Assembly: GCA_043758775.1 (NCBI GenBank)
Contig: JAYVMU010000092.1
Span: 1 to 15,831, forward strand
Origin: JACMMS01 sp043758775
Lineage (GTDB): Bacteria > Pseudomonadota > Gammaproteobacteria > Burkholderiales > Methylophilaceae
Length of the DNA: 15,831 nucleotides
Direction: 5' to 3'
Positions 1-6,800 of this stretch are shown here, in pieces; positions within the stretch are counted from its first letter, which is position 1, and each line of letters opens with the position of its first letter. The translations under genes and the position numbers were made by a program. Under the pieces are notes generated by a model that saw only the letters and a program-made list of their open reading frames with translations, did no database searches and was not told where the DNA came from.

Positions 1-98
1 TGATTGCGCCTATTGCGATGGAAAGCGGCTTACGCTTCGCCATTCGTGAAGGTGGTCGTACCGTAGGTGCGGGTGTAGTCGCTAAGATTATTGAATAA
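1..98 (+). CDS. tuf: Elongation factor Tu, 3' end (first copy, partial)
   Basis: This is the C-terminal end of an EF-Tu gene whose start lies outside the window. The reading frame begins with a split codon at bases 1-2, continues from base 3, and stops at TAA 96-98. The visible residues include IAPIAMESGLRFAIREGG followed by RTVGAGVVAKIIE, the nearly invariant C-terminus of domain III of bacterial EF-Tu. EF-Tu carries aminoacyl-tRNA to the ribosomal A site as a GTP complex. A second tuf gene begins at 15733, so the genome has at least two copies, as is usual in proteobacteria. In that arrangement this copy is the one upstream of tRNA-Trp-secE (tufB-like). Identification is certain; only 31 complete codons before the stop are visible. 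Confidence 0.97.
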   Translation, partial: IAPIAMESGLRFAIREGGRTVGAGVVAKIIE

Positions 99-114
99 TT
101 TGTAGTTGGTTTTA

Positions 115-151
115 ACAAAGGTTGTATTCGTTAACTGAGTGTAACCTTTGT
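115..151 (+). other. Long hairpin between tuf and tRNA-Trp
   Basis: Bases 115-130 pair with 136-151 without interruption around a five-base loop (131-135). There are sixteen pairs, four of them G-U, and the outer nine are all Watson-Crick (ACAAAGGTT with AACCTTTGT). No U-tract follows, so it is not a typical intrinsic terminator. It may mark the 3' end of the tuf mRNA or be a processing site separating it from the tRNA. The pairing is seen; the role is inferred. Confidence 0.55.
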
Positions 152-170
152 GTAGTGTAAAGTTTTCTGC

Positions 171-246
171 AGGCCAATAGCTCAATTGGTAGAGTATCGG
201 TCTCCAAAACCGAGGGTTGGGGGTTCGAGACCCTCTTGGCCTGCCA
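171..246 (+). tRNA. trpT: tRNA-Trp (anticodon CCA)
   Basis: A complete cloverleaf can be drawn. The acceptor stem is AGGCCAA (171-177) with TTGGCCT (236-242), the discriminator is G243, and CCA is encoded at 244-246. The D stem is 180-183 with 192-195. The anticodon stem is 197-201 with 209-213, with a seven-base loop at 202-208 and anticodon CCA at 204-206, which reads UGG. The T stem is 219-223 with 231-235 around loop TTCGAGA. A tRNA-Trp between tuf and secE is the familiar proteobacterial arrangement, and it is probably co-transcribed with one or both neighbours. Confidence 0.97.
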
Positions 247-305
247 AATTTTGGAAGTGAAGCTTAAATATTTTTTTAAGTTTAAATTGAAAATAAAAAT
301 ATCGT

Positions 306-653
306 ATGCTAAATAAAATAAAGCTGGTAATTTCATTGCTGCTGATGGTAGCGGGTATTGCTGGCTTCTATGTGTTGGAAGATAAAGCTCTTGCGCTGCG
401 CATTGTGACCTTTTTGGCTGGCATTGGCGCGGCTATTGCTGTTTTATGGACTACCCCAGTTGGACAGACTTCTCTCGGATTTATTTCAGAATCATTTGCT
501 GAAGCTAAGCGTGTGGTATGGCCAACCAAACAAGAAACTATACAAACAACCGTAGTAGTTATTATCTTGGTCATTATTATGGCGGCAATTTTAGCTGTTG
601 TGGATATTGGATTTTCCTATATGGTGCAATGGATTATGGGGCGGAGTGCTTAA
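306..653 (+). CDS. secE: Preprotein translocase subunit SecE
   Basis: SecE is the small essential membrane subunit that clamps SecY in the SecYEG export channel of the inner membrane. The 115-residue protein has the three-span form seen in enterobacteria. Hydrophobic segments lie at about residues 7-24, 31-49 and 83-111. Before the last one is the conserved amphipathic stretch KRVVWPTKQETIQTT (68-82), the family signature. An in-frame TAA at 294-296 makes ATG 306 the first possible ATG start. The upstream sequence is A/T-rich without a clear Shine-Dalgarno motif, so initiation may be weak. The gene follows tRNA-Trp by 59 bases and abuts nusG directly, as expected for the secE-nusG pair. Confidence 0.96.
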   Translation: MLNKIKLVISLLLMVAGIAGFYVLEDKALALRIVTFLAGIGAAIAVLWTTPVGQTSLGFISESFAEAKRVVWPTKQETIQTTVVVIILVIIMAAILAVVDIGFSYMVQWIMGRSA

Positions 654-1190
654 ATGAGTATGCGTTGGTATGCAGTCCAAGCCTTTTCTGGCTTTGAAAA
701 ATCGGTAAAAGCGGGCATAGAAGAGCGTATTGTGCGTTCTGGTTTGCAGGATTTATTTGGTCAGATTTTAGTGCCAGTAGAAGAAGTTATCGAGATGAAA
801 GCTGGCGTCAAGAAAATCTCTGAACGTAAGTTGTATCCTGGTTATGTATTAGTGCAAATGGCCATGACTGATGATAGCTGGCATTTGATTAAAAGTACGC
901 CGCGCGTTACGGCCTTTATCGGTGGCAGTGCACAAAAGCCTACACCAATTAAAGATAAAGAAGTTGAAATAATTTTACAGCGTATGGATGACAGTAAGAG
1001 TAATCCTACGCAAAAACTTACTTTCGAAAAAGGTGAGTCAGTGCGTGTTATTGATGGCCCATTCAAGGATTTTTCTGGTTCTGTTGAGGATATCAACTAC
1101 GAGAAGAGTAAGTTACGCGTTAATGTGGTGATTTTTGGACGTGCAACGCCAGTAGAGCTAGAGTTTGGTCAAATCGAAAAAGAAGTTTAG
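654..1190 (+). CDS. nusG: Transcription termination/antitermination factor NusG
   Basis: NusG binds elongating RNA polymerase through its N-terminal domain. It links the polymerase to Rho, or to ribosomal protein S10 (NusE), through its C-terminal KOW domain. The 178-residue protein has the usual length. The NGN domain begins at RWYAVQAFSGFE and includes KLYPGYVLVQM. The KOW part starts near residue 125 with VRVIDGPFKDFSGSVEDI. The ATG at 654 touches the secE stop (651-653), with GGAG at 643-646 inside secE seven bases upstream, so translation is probably coupled. A second in-frame ATG at 660 (MRWYAVQ) is a possible alternative start. The functional link to S10 is relevant to the boxA-like site before fusA in this window. 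Confidence 0.97.
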   Translation: MSMRWYAVQAFSGFEKSVKAGIEERIVRSGLQDLFGQILVPVEEVIEMKAGVKKISERKLYPGYVLVQMAMTDDSWHLIKSTPRVTAFIGGSAQKPTPIKDKEVEIILQRMDDSKSNPTQKLTFEKGESVRVIDGPFKDFSGSVEDINYEKSKLRVNVVIFGRATPVELEFGQIEKEV

Positions 1191-1237
1191 TGGTGCTGGT
1201 AATTAAGTAAGTGTATTAAATCAGTAGTTGTATTTAA

Positions 1238-1270
1238 CCGGGGAGCTTTCACAAAAGCGTTAATACCCAC
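1238..1270 (+). promoter_or_regulatory. Likely L1 translational operator before rplK
   Basis: The leader folds into two short helices separated by an asymmetric internal loop. The lower helix pairs GGG near 1240-1243 with CCC 1266-1268. The upper helix pairs GCTTT 1245-1249 with AAAGC 1254-1258. The unpaired GTTAATA lies on the 3' side. Ribosomal protein L1 is known to repress the L11-L1 operon by binding an mRNA mimic of its 23S rRNA site, and this bipartite shape just upstream of the rplK ribosome binding site fits that. The assignment rests on position and shape. Confidence 0.6.
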
Positions 1271-1285
1271 TTTAGGAGCATTAAA

Positions 1286-1720
1286 ATGGCAAAGAAAGTC
1301 ATTGGCTACATCAAGCTGCAGATCCCTGCAGGTAAAGCCAATCCAAGTCCACCAGTCGGTCCAGCATTGGGTCAACGTGGTTTAAACATCATGGAATTCT
1401 GTAAGGCATTTAACGCTGCAACACAAGGTGTTGAGCCGGGCTTGCCAATTCCTGTGGTCATTACTGCGTTTGCAGATAAGAGCTTCACTTTTATCATGAA
1501 AACGCCACCTGCAACGATCTTGCTTAAAAAAGCAGCAAAGATCGAAAAAGGTTCGCCGCGTCCACATTTAGACAAAGTAGCAACAATTACACGTCAACAA
1601 GCTGAAGAAATTGCTACGACTAAGATGCCTGACCTAACAGCGTCTGACATGGACGCTGCTGTACGTACTATTGCGGGTAGTGCTCGCAGTATCGGTATTA
1701 TCGTAGAAGGAGTGGTATAA
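1286..1720 (+). CDS. rplK: 50S ribosomal protein L11
   Basis: L11 sits at the base of the ribosomal stalk in the GTPase-associated centre, where it contacts 23S rRNA, EF-G and release factors. It is also needed for RelA activation. The 144-residue length is normal. The N-terminal domain carries the conserved proline-rich turn PPVGPALGQRG (Pro22, Pro23, Pro26), the region that contacts thiostrepton-type antibiotics. The C-terminal rRNA-binding domain includes MPDLTASDMDAAVRTIAGSA. AGGAG at 1274-1278 lies seven bases before the ATG. rplA begins one base after the stop, so the two form a coupled pair under the probable L1 operator. Confidence 0.98.
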   Translation: MAKKVIGYIKLQIPAGKANPSPPVGPALGQRGLNIMEFCKAFNAATQGVEPGLPIPVVITAFADKSFTFIMKTPPATILLKKAAKIEKGSPRPHLDKVATITRQQAEEIATTKMPDLTASDMDAAVRTIAGSARSIGIIVEGVV

Positions 1721-1721
1721 C

Positions 1722-2408
1722 ATGGCTTCTAAACGTATAACAGCGCTACGCGCTAAAGTAAATCGCGATCAAATCTATCCAGTAGCCGAGGCTTTGACCT
1801 TGGTTAAAGAAATCGCAACTGCAAAATTCAATGAATCTGTTGATGCAGTAGTTAATCTAGGTATTGATGCACGTAAATCAGATCAGCTAGTTCGTGGCGC
1901 ATTGGTATTGCCTAACGGTACTGGTAAAATAACGCGCGTTGCTGTGTTCGCTCAAGGCGCACAAGCAGAAGCCGCTAAAGCAGCTGGTGCTGATATTGTT
2001 GGTTTTGAAGATTTAGCTGAACAAGTTAAAGCTGGTGTAATGGACTTTGATATCGTGATTGCAACGCCAGACGCAATGCGTATTGTCGGTCAATTAGGTC
2101 AAATCTTAGGCCCACGCGGTTTAATGCCAAATCCAAAAGTGGGTACTGTAACCCCTGATGCAGCGACAGCAGTTAAAAATGCTAAAGCTGGTCAAGTGCA
2201 ATACCGTACAGATAAAGGCGGCATCATTCATTGCACTATCGGTCGTGCTTCATTCACAGTTGAGCAATTACAAGGTAACTTGGTTGCACTAGTTGATGCT
2301 TTAGCAAAAGCTAAACCAGCTTCTAGCAAAGGTGTTTTTCTTAAAAAATTATCAGTATCTAGCACCATGGGTGTAGGTATTCGTGTAGATCAAACTAATT
2401 TAGCCTAG
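1722..2408 (+). CDS. rplA: 50S ribosomal protein L1
   Basis: L1 forms the mobile stalk that guides deacylated tRNA out of the E site, and it is the translational repressor of its own operon. The protein has 228 residues, a few short of the common 230-234. The family signature IVGQLGQILGPRGLMPNPK followed by VGTVTPDA is present, as is the C-terminal TMGVGIRVD motif. AAGGAG (1707-1712) inside the end of rplK precedes the ATG by nine bases, and only one base separates the genes. The likely L1 binding site is upstream of rplK, consistent with feedback control of both genes. Confidence 0.98.
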   Translation: MASKRITALRAKVNRDQIYPVAEALTLVKEIATAKFNESVDAVVNLGIDARKSDQLVRGALVLPNGTGKITRVAVFAQGAQAEAAKAAGADIVGFEDLAEQVKAGVMDFDIVIATPDAMRIVGQLGQILGPRGLMPNPKVGTVTPDAATAVKNAKAGQVQYRTDKGGIIHCTIGRASFTVEQLQGNLVALVDALAKAKPASSKGVFLKKLSVSSTMGVGIRVDQTNLA

Positions 2409-2439
2409 TTTTATTTAGGGTTTAAGTTAGCAAAAATGC

Positions 2440-2471
2440 TTGATGTGGTCACTGTGAAGTGACTGCATCAA
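2440..2471 (+). other. Strong hairpin after rplA with GUGA tetraloop
   Basis: Bases 2440-2453 pair with 2458-2471 as fourteen consecutive pairs, two of them G-U, closed by the GNRA-type loop GTGA (2454-2457). It lies 31 bases after the rplA stop. The following bases (CAAAGGGCTT) are not a U-tract, so it is not a textbook intrinsic terminator. Protection of the L11-L1 mRNA 3' end, or an element of the L10 leader, are the likelier roles. Confidence 0.6.
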
Positions 2472-2538
2472 CAAAGGGCTTTGGGCTCGTTAATTATTTG
2501 ATGTGAATTAATTTTGAATAATTGGCGGGGTTATCAAA

Positions 2539-2648
2539 GACCGTAGGAGTCCGCAAGGATTTAATGTTAGAAACCGCAAGATGGGCGTATGAAAGCTATT
2601 TTTCTTGCCTCTGTTTTGATGTTTCCTAGTTCCTACGCAGATGGCGTC
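2539..2648 (+). promoter_or_regulatory. L10 leader: probable L10-(L7/L12) binding site
   Basis: CGTAGGA (2542-2548) pairs with TCCTACG (2631-2637). Beyond an asymmetric bulge (2638-2645), GAC 2539-2541 can pair with GTC 2646-2648. The strands carry AAAGACCGTAGG and CCTACGCAGATGGCGTC, which I recognise as matching the conserved helix-bulge of proteobacterial L10 leaders. Inside are a small hairpin, TCC-GCAA-GGA (2550-2559), and a possible stem GCAAGA/TCTTGC (2576-2581 with 2603-2608). The L10 complex is known to bind such a site and repress rplJ. Confidence 0.75.
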
Positions 2649-2698
2649 ACCCTAAACAGGATCGTTTTATATTCCTGATGAAAGGTCGCCGTGGGATG

Positions 2699-2722
2699 GT
2701 GTCAGGTTGATTGATCTGACGC
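2699..2722 (+). promoter_or_regulatory. Hairpin directly upstream of the rplJ ribosome binding site
   Basis: GTCAG (2701-2705) pairs with CTGAC (2716-2720). Extension inward by three pairs and outward by two gives about ten pairs around GATT (2709-2712). The stem ends ten bases before the GGAAGGAGT Shine-Dalgarno (2732-2740). Its position suggests an effect on ribosome access to rplJ, but that is inference. Confidence 0.45.
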
Positions 2723-2731
2723 TTAATTAAC

Positions 2732-2750
2732 GGAAGGAGTAAAGACCTTG
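2732..2750 (+). promoter_or_regulatory. rplJ ribosome binding site with TTG start
   Basis: A strong Shine-Dalgarno, GGAAGGAGT (2732-2740), precedes a TTG codon at 2748 by a good spacing. An in-frame TAA at 2724-2726 excludes a longer protein. The next in-frame ATG is near residue 38, inside the conserved N-terminal domain. The TTG is therefore the only sensible start. Confidence 0.85.
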
Positions 2751-3236
2751 AGTCTTAATCTTACAGAGAAAAAAGCAGTAGTTGCTGAAGTGACTGAACA
2801 AGTTTCAAAAGCTCAAGCAATTGTTCTTGCTGAATATCGTGGTATTGGCGTGGCGAACATGACTGTTCTTCGTGCTCAAGCTAGAAAATCTGGTGTTTAT
2901 CTACGTGTATTGAAAAATACATTAGTACGCCGTGCAGTGGATGGTTCGCCATTTGCAGATTTAGCAAACGATATGGTAGGTCCATTGGTGTTTGGTATTT
3001 CTACCGACCCAGTGAGTGCCGCTAAAGTAATGAACGATTTTGCTAAAGCCAATGACAAGTTTGTCATCAAAGCTGGCGCAATGCCAAATAAAGTGATGGA
3101 TGTTGCTGGTGTACAAGCCTTGGCATCTACATTAAGCCGCGAAGAGTTACTTGCTAAATTTGCGCGTACGCTTAACGAAGTGCCTACCAAGTTCGCTCGC
3201 GCACTTGCCGCAGTTTGTGAAGCTAAAGCAGCTTAG
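2748..3236 (+). CDS. rplJ: 50S ribosomal protein L10
   Basis: L10 anchors the L7/L12 dimers to the 50S subunit to form the ribosomal stalk, and in complex with them represses translation of its own mRNA. The 162-residue protein is slightly short for the family. The N-terminal rRNA-binding domain contains AIVLAEYRGIGVANMTVLR and RVLKNTLVRRAV. The C-terminal helix that holds L7/L12 runs from about residue 135 (LSREELLAKFARTLNEVPTK) to the end. Translation starts at TTG, behind a strong ribosome binding site and a long structured leader. A rare start codon on a strong Shine-Dalgarno may tune output under feedback control. rplL follows after 38 bases. Confidence 0.97.
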   Translation: MSLNLTEKKAVVAEVTEQVSKAQAIVLAEYRGIGVANMTVLRAQARKSGVYLRVLKNTLVRRAVDGSPFADLANDMVGPLVFGISTDPVSAAKVMNDFAKANDKFVIKAGAMPNKVMDVAGVQALASTLSREELLAKFARTLNEVPTKFARALAAVCEAKAA

Positions 3237-3274
3237 TTTATTAGCTACATTATTTAATTTTAAGGAATATACAA

Positions 3275-3652
3275 ATGGCAATTACAAATGCAGAAATTTT
3301 AGATGCAGTAGGTAGCATGTCAGTGCTTGACTTAACAGCATTTATTAAAGAAATCGAAGAGAAATTTGGCGTATCAGCAGCGGCAGTAGCCGTAGCAGCT
3401 GGTGCTGCTGGTGGCGCAGCTACTGCCGCTGCAGTTGAGCAAACAGAGTTCAACGTTGTTTTATTAACCGCAGGCGAGAGTAAAGTTAGCGTCATTAAAG
3501 TGGTGCGCGAATTAACAGCACTAGGTTTGAAAGAAGCTAAAGATTTAGTAGACGGCGCACCTAAAGCAGTTAAAGAAGGCGTTTCAAAAGCTGACGCTGA
3601 AGCTGCGTTGAAAAAATTGATTGAAGCTGGTGCAACTGGCGAAATCAAATAA
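3275..3652 (+). CDS. rplL: 50S ribosomal protein L7/L12
   Basis: L7/L12 is the multi-copy stalk protein that recruits and activates the translational GTPases, including EF-G and EF-Tu, both encoded in this window. The 125-residue protein shows the classical layout: an N-terminal dimerisation region (about 1-33), an Ala/Gly-rich flexible hinge (about 34-55), and a compact C-terminal domain (about 57-125) with LTAGESKVSVIKVVRELT and GLKEAKDLVDGAPK. AAGGA at 3262-3266 lies eight bases before the ATG. Four or six copies per ribosome are needed, so expression above rplJ is expected. The hairpin after the stop probably trims transcription into rpoB. Confidence 0.98.
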   Translation: MAITNAEILDAVGSMSVLDLTAFIKEIEEKFGVSAAAVAVAAGAAGGAATAAAVEQTEFNVVLLTAGESKVSVIKVVRELTALGLKEAKDLVDGAPKAVKEGVSKADAEAALKKLIEAGATGEIK

Positions 3653-3672
3653 TTAAGTTTTAAGCACTAGTT

Positions 3673-3696
3673 AGGCTGACGGGAGACCGTCAGCCT
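3673..3696 (+). terminator. Attenuator-like hairpin between rplL and rpoB
   Basis: AGGCTGACGG (3673-3682) and CCGTCAGCCT (3687-3696) form a perfect ten-base-pair, GC-rich stem around GAGA, a GNRA-type loop. It starts 21 bases after the rplL stop. The following bases (TCGCTATTTG) give only a poor U-tract, so termination is likely partial or absent. In E. coli a leaky attenuator at this place lowers rpoBC expression relative to the ribosomal protein genes. The same role is inferred here. Confidence 0.65.
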
Positions 3697-3760
3697 TCGC
3701 TATTTGTAAGGCGCCAGAAATGTAACAAAGTGTTACAAATTACTAAGCTGTGTTTGTCGT

Positions 3761-3820
3761 TAGAAAATAAGGTTTTGTCAGTATATAAAGCTGAAGAAAT
3801 CAACAGAGTTTTATTTTCTA
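3761..3820 (+). other. Long helix upstream of rpoB, candidate RNase III site
   Basis: Bases 3761-3778 pair with 3803-3820 as eighteen uninterrupted pairs, fourteen Watson-Crick and four G-U. The outer ten are perfect (TAGAAAATAA with TTATTTTCTA). The 24-base loop contains TATATAAAG. E. coli mRNA is cut by RNase III between rplL and rpoB, and a long stem here would be suitable. The structure ends 13 bases before AGGAG (3833-3837) of rpoB. Confidence 0.5.
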
Positions 3821-3842
3821 CCCTCAAAAATCAGGAGACGCT

Positions 3843-6800
3843 ATGAGCTATTCCTTTACCGAAAAAAAACGCATTCGTAAGAGTTTTGCTAAACGTGAGA
3901 GCGTGCAAGAAGTTCCATACTTGCTCGCGATGCAATTAGAATCTTATGCGGCATTCTTGCAAGAACACACAGCAGCAGATCAGCGCACAAATGGTGGCCT
4001 TCAGGCTACATTTGGTTCTGTGTTCCCTATCGTAAGTCATTCAGGCAATGCCCGTTTGGATTACGTTAGTTATCAATTAGGCGCTGAGCCATTTGATGTC
4101 AAAGAATGTCAACAACGCGGCTTGACTTATGCTGCACCGTTACGCGTTAAAGTGCGCCTTACTATCATGGATAAAGAGGCTTCAAAGCCAACTGTGAAAG
4201 AGGTGAAAGAGCAAGAGGTATACATGGGCGAATTGCCGCTTATGACCGAAAATGGCTCATTTGTGATTAACGGTACTGAGCGTGTGATTGTTTCACAATT
4301 ACACCGTAGCCCAGGCGTGTTCTTTGAGCATGATCGCGGCAAGACGCATAGTTCAGGTAAATTGCTGTTCTCGGCACGTATTATTCCTTACCGTGGCTCA
4401 TGGTTAGATTTTGAATTTGACCCTAAAGATTACTTGTATTTTCGTGTGGATCGTCGTCGTAAGATGCCGGTCACTATTTTGCTTAAAGCATTAGGTTATA
4501 CGCCAGAACAAATCCTGGAAACATTCTACGACGTAGATAATTTCCACTTGAGTGCCGCTGGCGTTCAATTTGAATTAGTACCAGATCGTCTACGTGGCGA
4601 AGTGGCTAAATTCGACATTACCGATAAAGACGGCAATGTGTTGGTAGCTAAAGACAAACGTATTACGGTGAAACATATCCGTGATATGGAAAAAGCAGGC
4701 GTGCACAGAATGGCTGTGCCGCAAGAGTTTATCTTGGGCCGCACTATTGCTAGCATTGTTGTGGATAAAGAAACCGGCGAAGTTGTTGCGAATGCTAACG
4801 ATGAAATCACTGAAACTTTGCTTGAGAAGCTACATGCAGCGAATATCGCACAAGTAGCGACTTTGTACTCTAATGATTTAGATCATGGTGATTACATCTC
4901 ACAAACGTTACGTATCGATGAAATTCCAGACCAATACGCAGCACGCGTGGCGATTTATCGCATGATGCGTCCAGGCGAGCCGCCAACTGAAGATTCAGTG
5001 GAAGCTTTGTTTAGCGGCCTGTTCTTCAATGAAGATCGTTACGATTTATCCGTCGTTGGCCGCATGAAATTCAACCGTCGTGCTTTCCCTGAAAAAGCGG
5101 AAGAGCGTATGGCAAACTGGATGCGTCGCTTCTACGAACGCGTAGGTCCACAAGGTGCTGAAGGTGCTCATATCCTTTCAAACGATGACATCCTGGCTGT
5201 AGTTGGTGTGTTGCTGGAGCTACGCAATGGTCGTGGGGAGATTGATGATATCGATCACTTAGGTAACCGTCGTATTCGTTCAGTGGGTGAGCTGGTAGAA
5301 AACCAATTCCGTTCAGGCTTGGTGCGTGTAGAACGTGCTGTTAAAGAACGTTTATCACAAGCTGAATCTGATAACTTGATGCCGCATGATTTAATCAATG
5401 CCAAACCAGTTTCTAGCGCGATTCGTGAATTTTTTGGCTCAAGCCAACTCTCACAATTTATGGACCAAACCAATCCATTGTCAGAAATCACGCATAAACG
5501 CCGTGTTTCAGCATTAGGCCCAGGCGGTTTGACACGTGAGCGCGCAGGCTTTGAGGTACGTGACGTACACTCAACTCATTACGGTCGTGTGTGTCCAATT
5601 GAAACACCCGAGGGTCCAAACATTGGTTTGATCAACTCACTCGCTTTGTTTGCCCGTACCAATAAATATGGTTTCCTGGAAACACCTTATCGCCGTGTTG
5701 AAGGCAATAAAGTTTCTGCAACCATCGATTACCTCTCTGCCATTGAGGAGAGTCAGTACATGATTGCACAGGCGAATACTGATATCGATGCTAAAGGCAT
5801 GTTTATTGATGATTTGATTTCATCTCGTTATCACAATGAATTCACCATGACACAGCCAGACCGCGTGCAATATATGGACGTTGCGCCAAGTCAGATTGTG
5901 TCTGTGGCAGCTTCACTCATTCCATTCTTGGAACACGATGATGCGAACCGTGCGTTGATGGGTGCCAACATGCAACGTCAAGCTGTGCCTTGTTTACGCG
6001 CTGAAAAAGCCGTGGTTGGTACAGGTATTGAACGTACCGTAGCAGTTGACTCTGGTACAACCGTACAAGCACGTCGTGGTGGTACTGTAGATTATGTAGA
6101 TTCAGGTCGTATCGTAATTCGTGTAAACGATGCTGAGGCGGCAGCCGGTGAAGTTGGTGTAGATATTTACAACTTAACTAAATATACGCGTTCTAACCAA
6201 AATACCAACATTAACCAACGTCCGCTTGTAAAAATCGGCGATATGTTAGCGCGTGGTGATGTGATTGCCGATGGTGCTTCAACCGATATGGGCGAGCTAG
6301 CATTAGGCCAAAATATGCTGGTGGGCTTTATGCCTTGGAACGGCTATAACTACGAAGACTCGATTTTAATTTCAGAGCGCGTAGTAGCCGATGATCGCTA
6401 CACCTCAATTCATATTGAAGAGTTGTCAGTAGTAGCACGTGATACCAAGCTAGGCGCTGAAGAAATTACGCAAGATATTTCTAACCTAAGCGAGCGTATG
6501 TTAGGTCGTTTAGATGAATCTGGCATTATTTACATCGGCGCAGAAGTAGAGGCAGGCGATGTGTTAGTTGGTAAAGTGACACCAAAAGGTGAAACACAGC
6601 TAACGCCAGAAGAGAAGTTGCTTCGTGCTATTTTTGGTGAAAAAGCTTCAGACGTGAAAGATACCTCATTGCGTGTATCTTCAGGGATGAGCGGCACCGT
6701 GATTGATGTGCAAGTATTTACTCGCGAAGGTATTGATCGCGATGCTCGTGCACAACAAATTATTGACGACCAGTTAGCGCATTACAAGCAAGATATTGCT

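Larger units (their letters stand above)
2409..2747 (+). promoter_or_regulatory. Structured leader of the rplJ-rplL(-rpoBC) genes
   Basis: This 339-base gap has no credible coding sequence. It contains four paired elements visible by eye: a hairpin at 2440-2471, a hairpin at 2486-2529, a long-range L10-site helix at 2539-2648, and a hairpin at 2699-2722 just before the rplJ ribosome binding site. In E. coli the equivalent leader is bound by the L10-(L7/L12) complex to repress translation of rplJ-rplL. Position and the recognisable L10-site sequence support the same role here. I could not fix a promoter in it with confidence; part of the leader may be made only by read-through from rplA. Confidence 0.75.

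Noticed and set aside
260..283. A/T-rich inverted repeat after tRNA-Trp
   Set aside because: Nine pairs, but nearly all A-T and built from T-runs in an A/T-rich spacer; too weak to call a terminator.
112..336. 74-residue open frame on the minus strand over tRNA-Trp and the secE start
   Set aside because: It crosses a clear tRNA gene in antisense and has no recognisable features.
2481..2526. Possible rplJ promoter in the L10 leader
   Set aside because: Several TTG-type -35 matches exist, but none has a good -10 at 16-18 bases; the spacer is too A/T-rich to decide.
3250..3648. 132-residue open frame on the minus strand opposite rplL
   Set aside because: It covers nearly all of rplL in antisense and is Ala/Ser/Thr-rich as expected from reading a biased coding sequence backwards. 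It has no support beyond openness.
3760..3789. Possible rpoB promoter TTAGAA-18-TATAAA
   Set aside because: The -10 box is good but the -35 box matches only three of six positions, and the sequence is better explained by the long inverted repeat; not called as a promoter.
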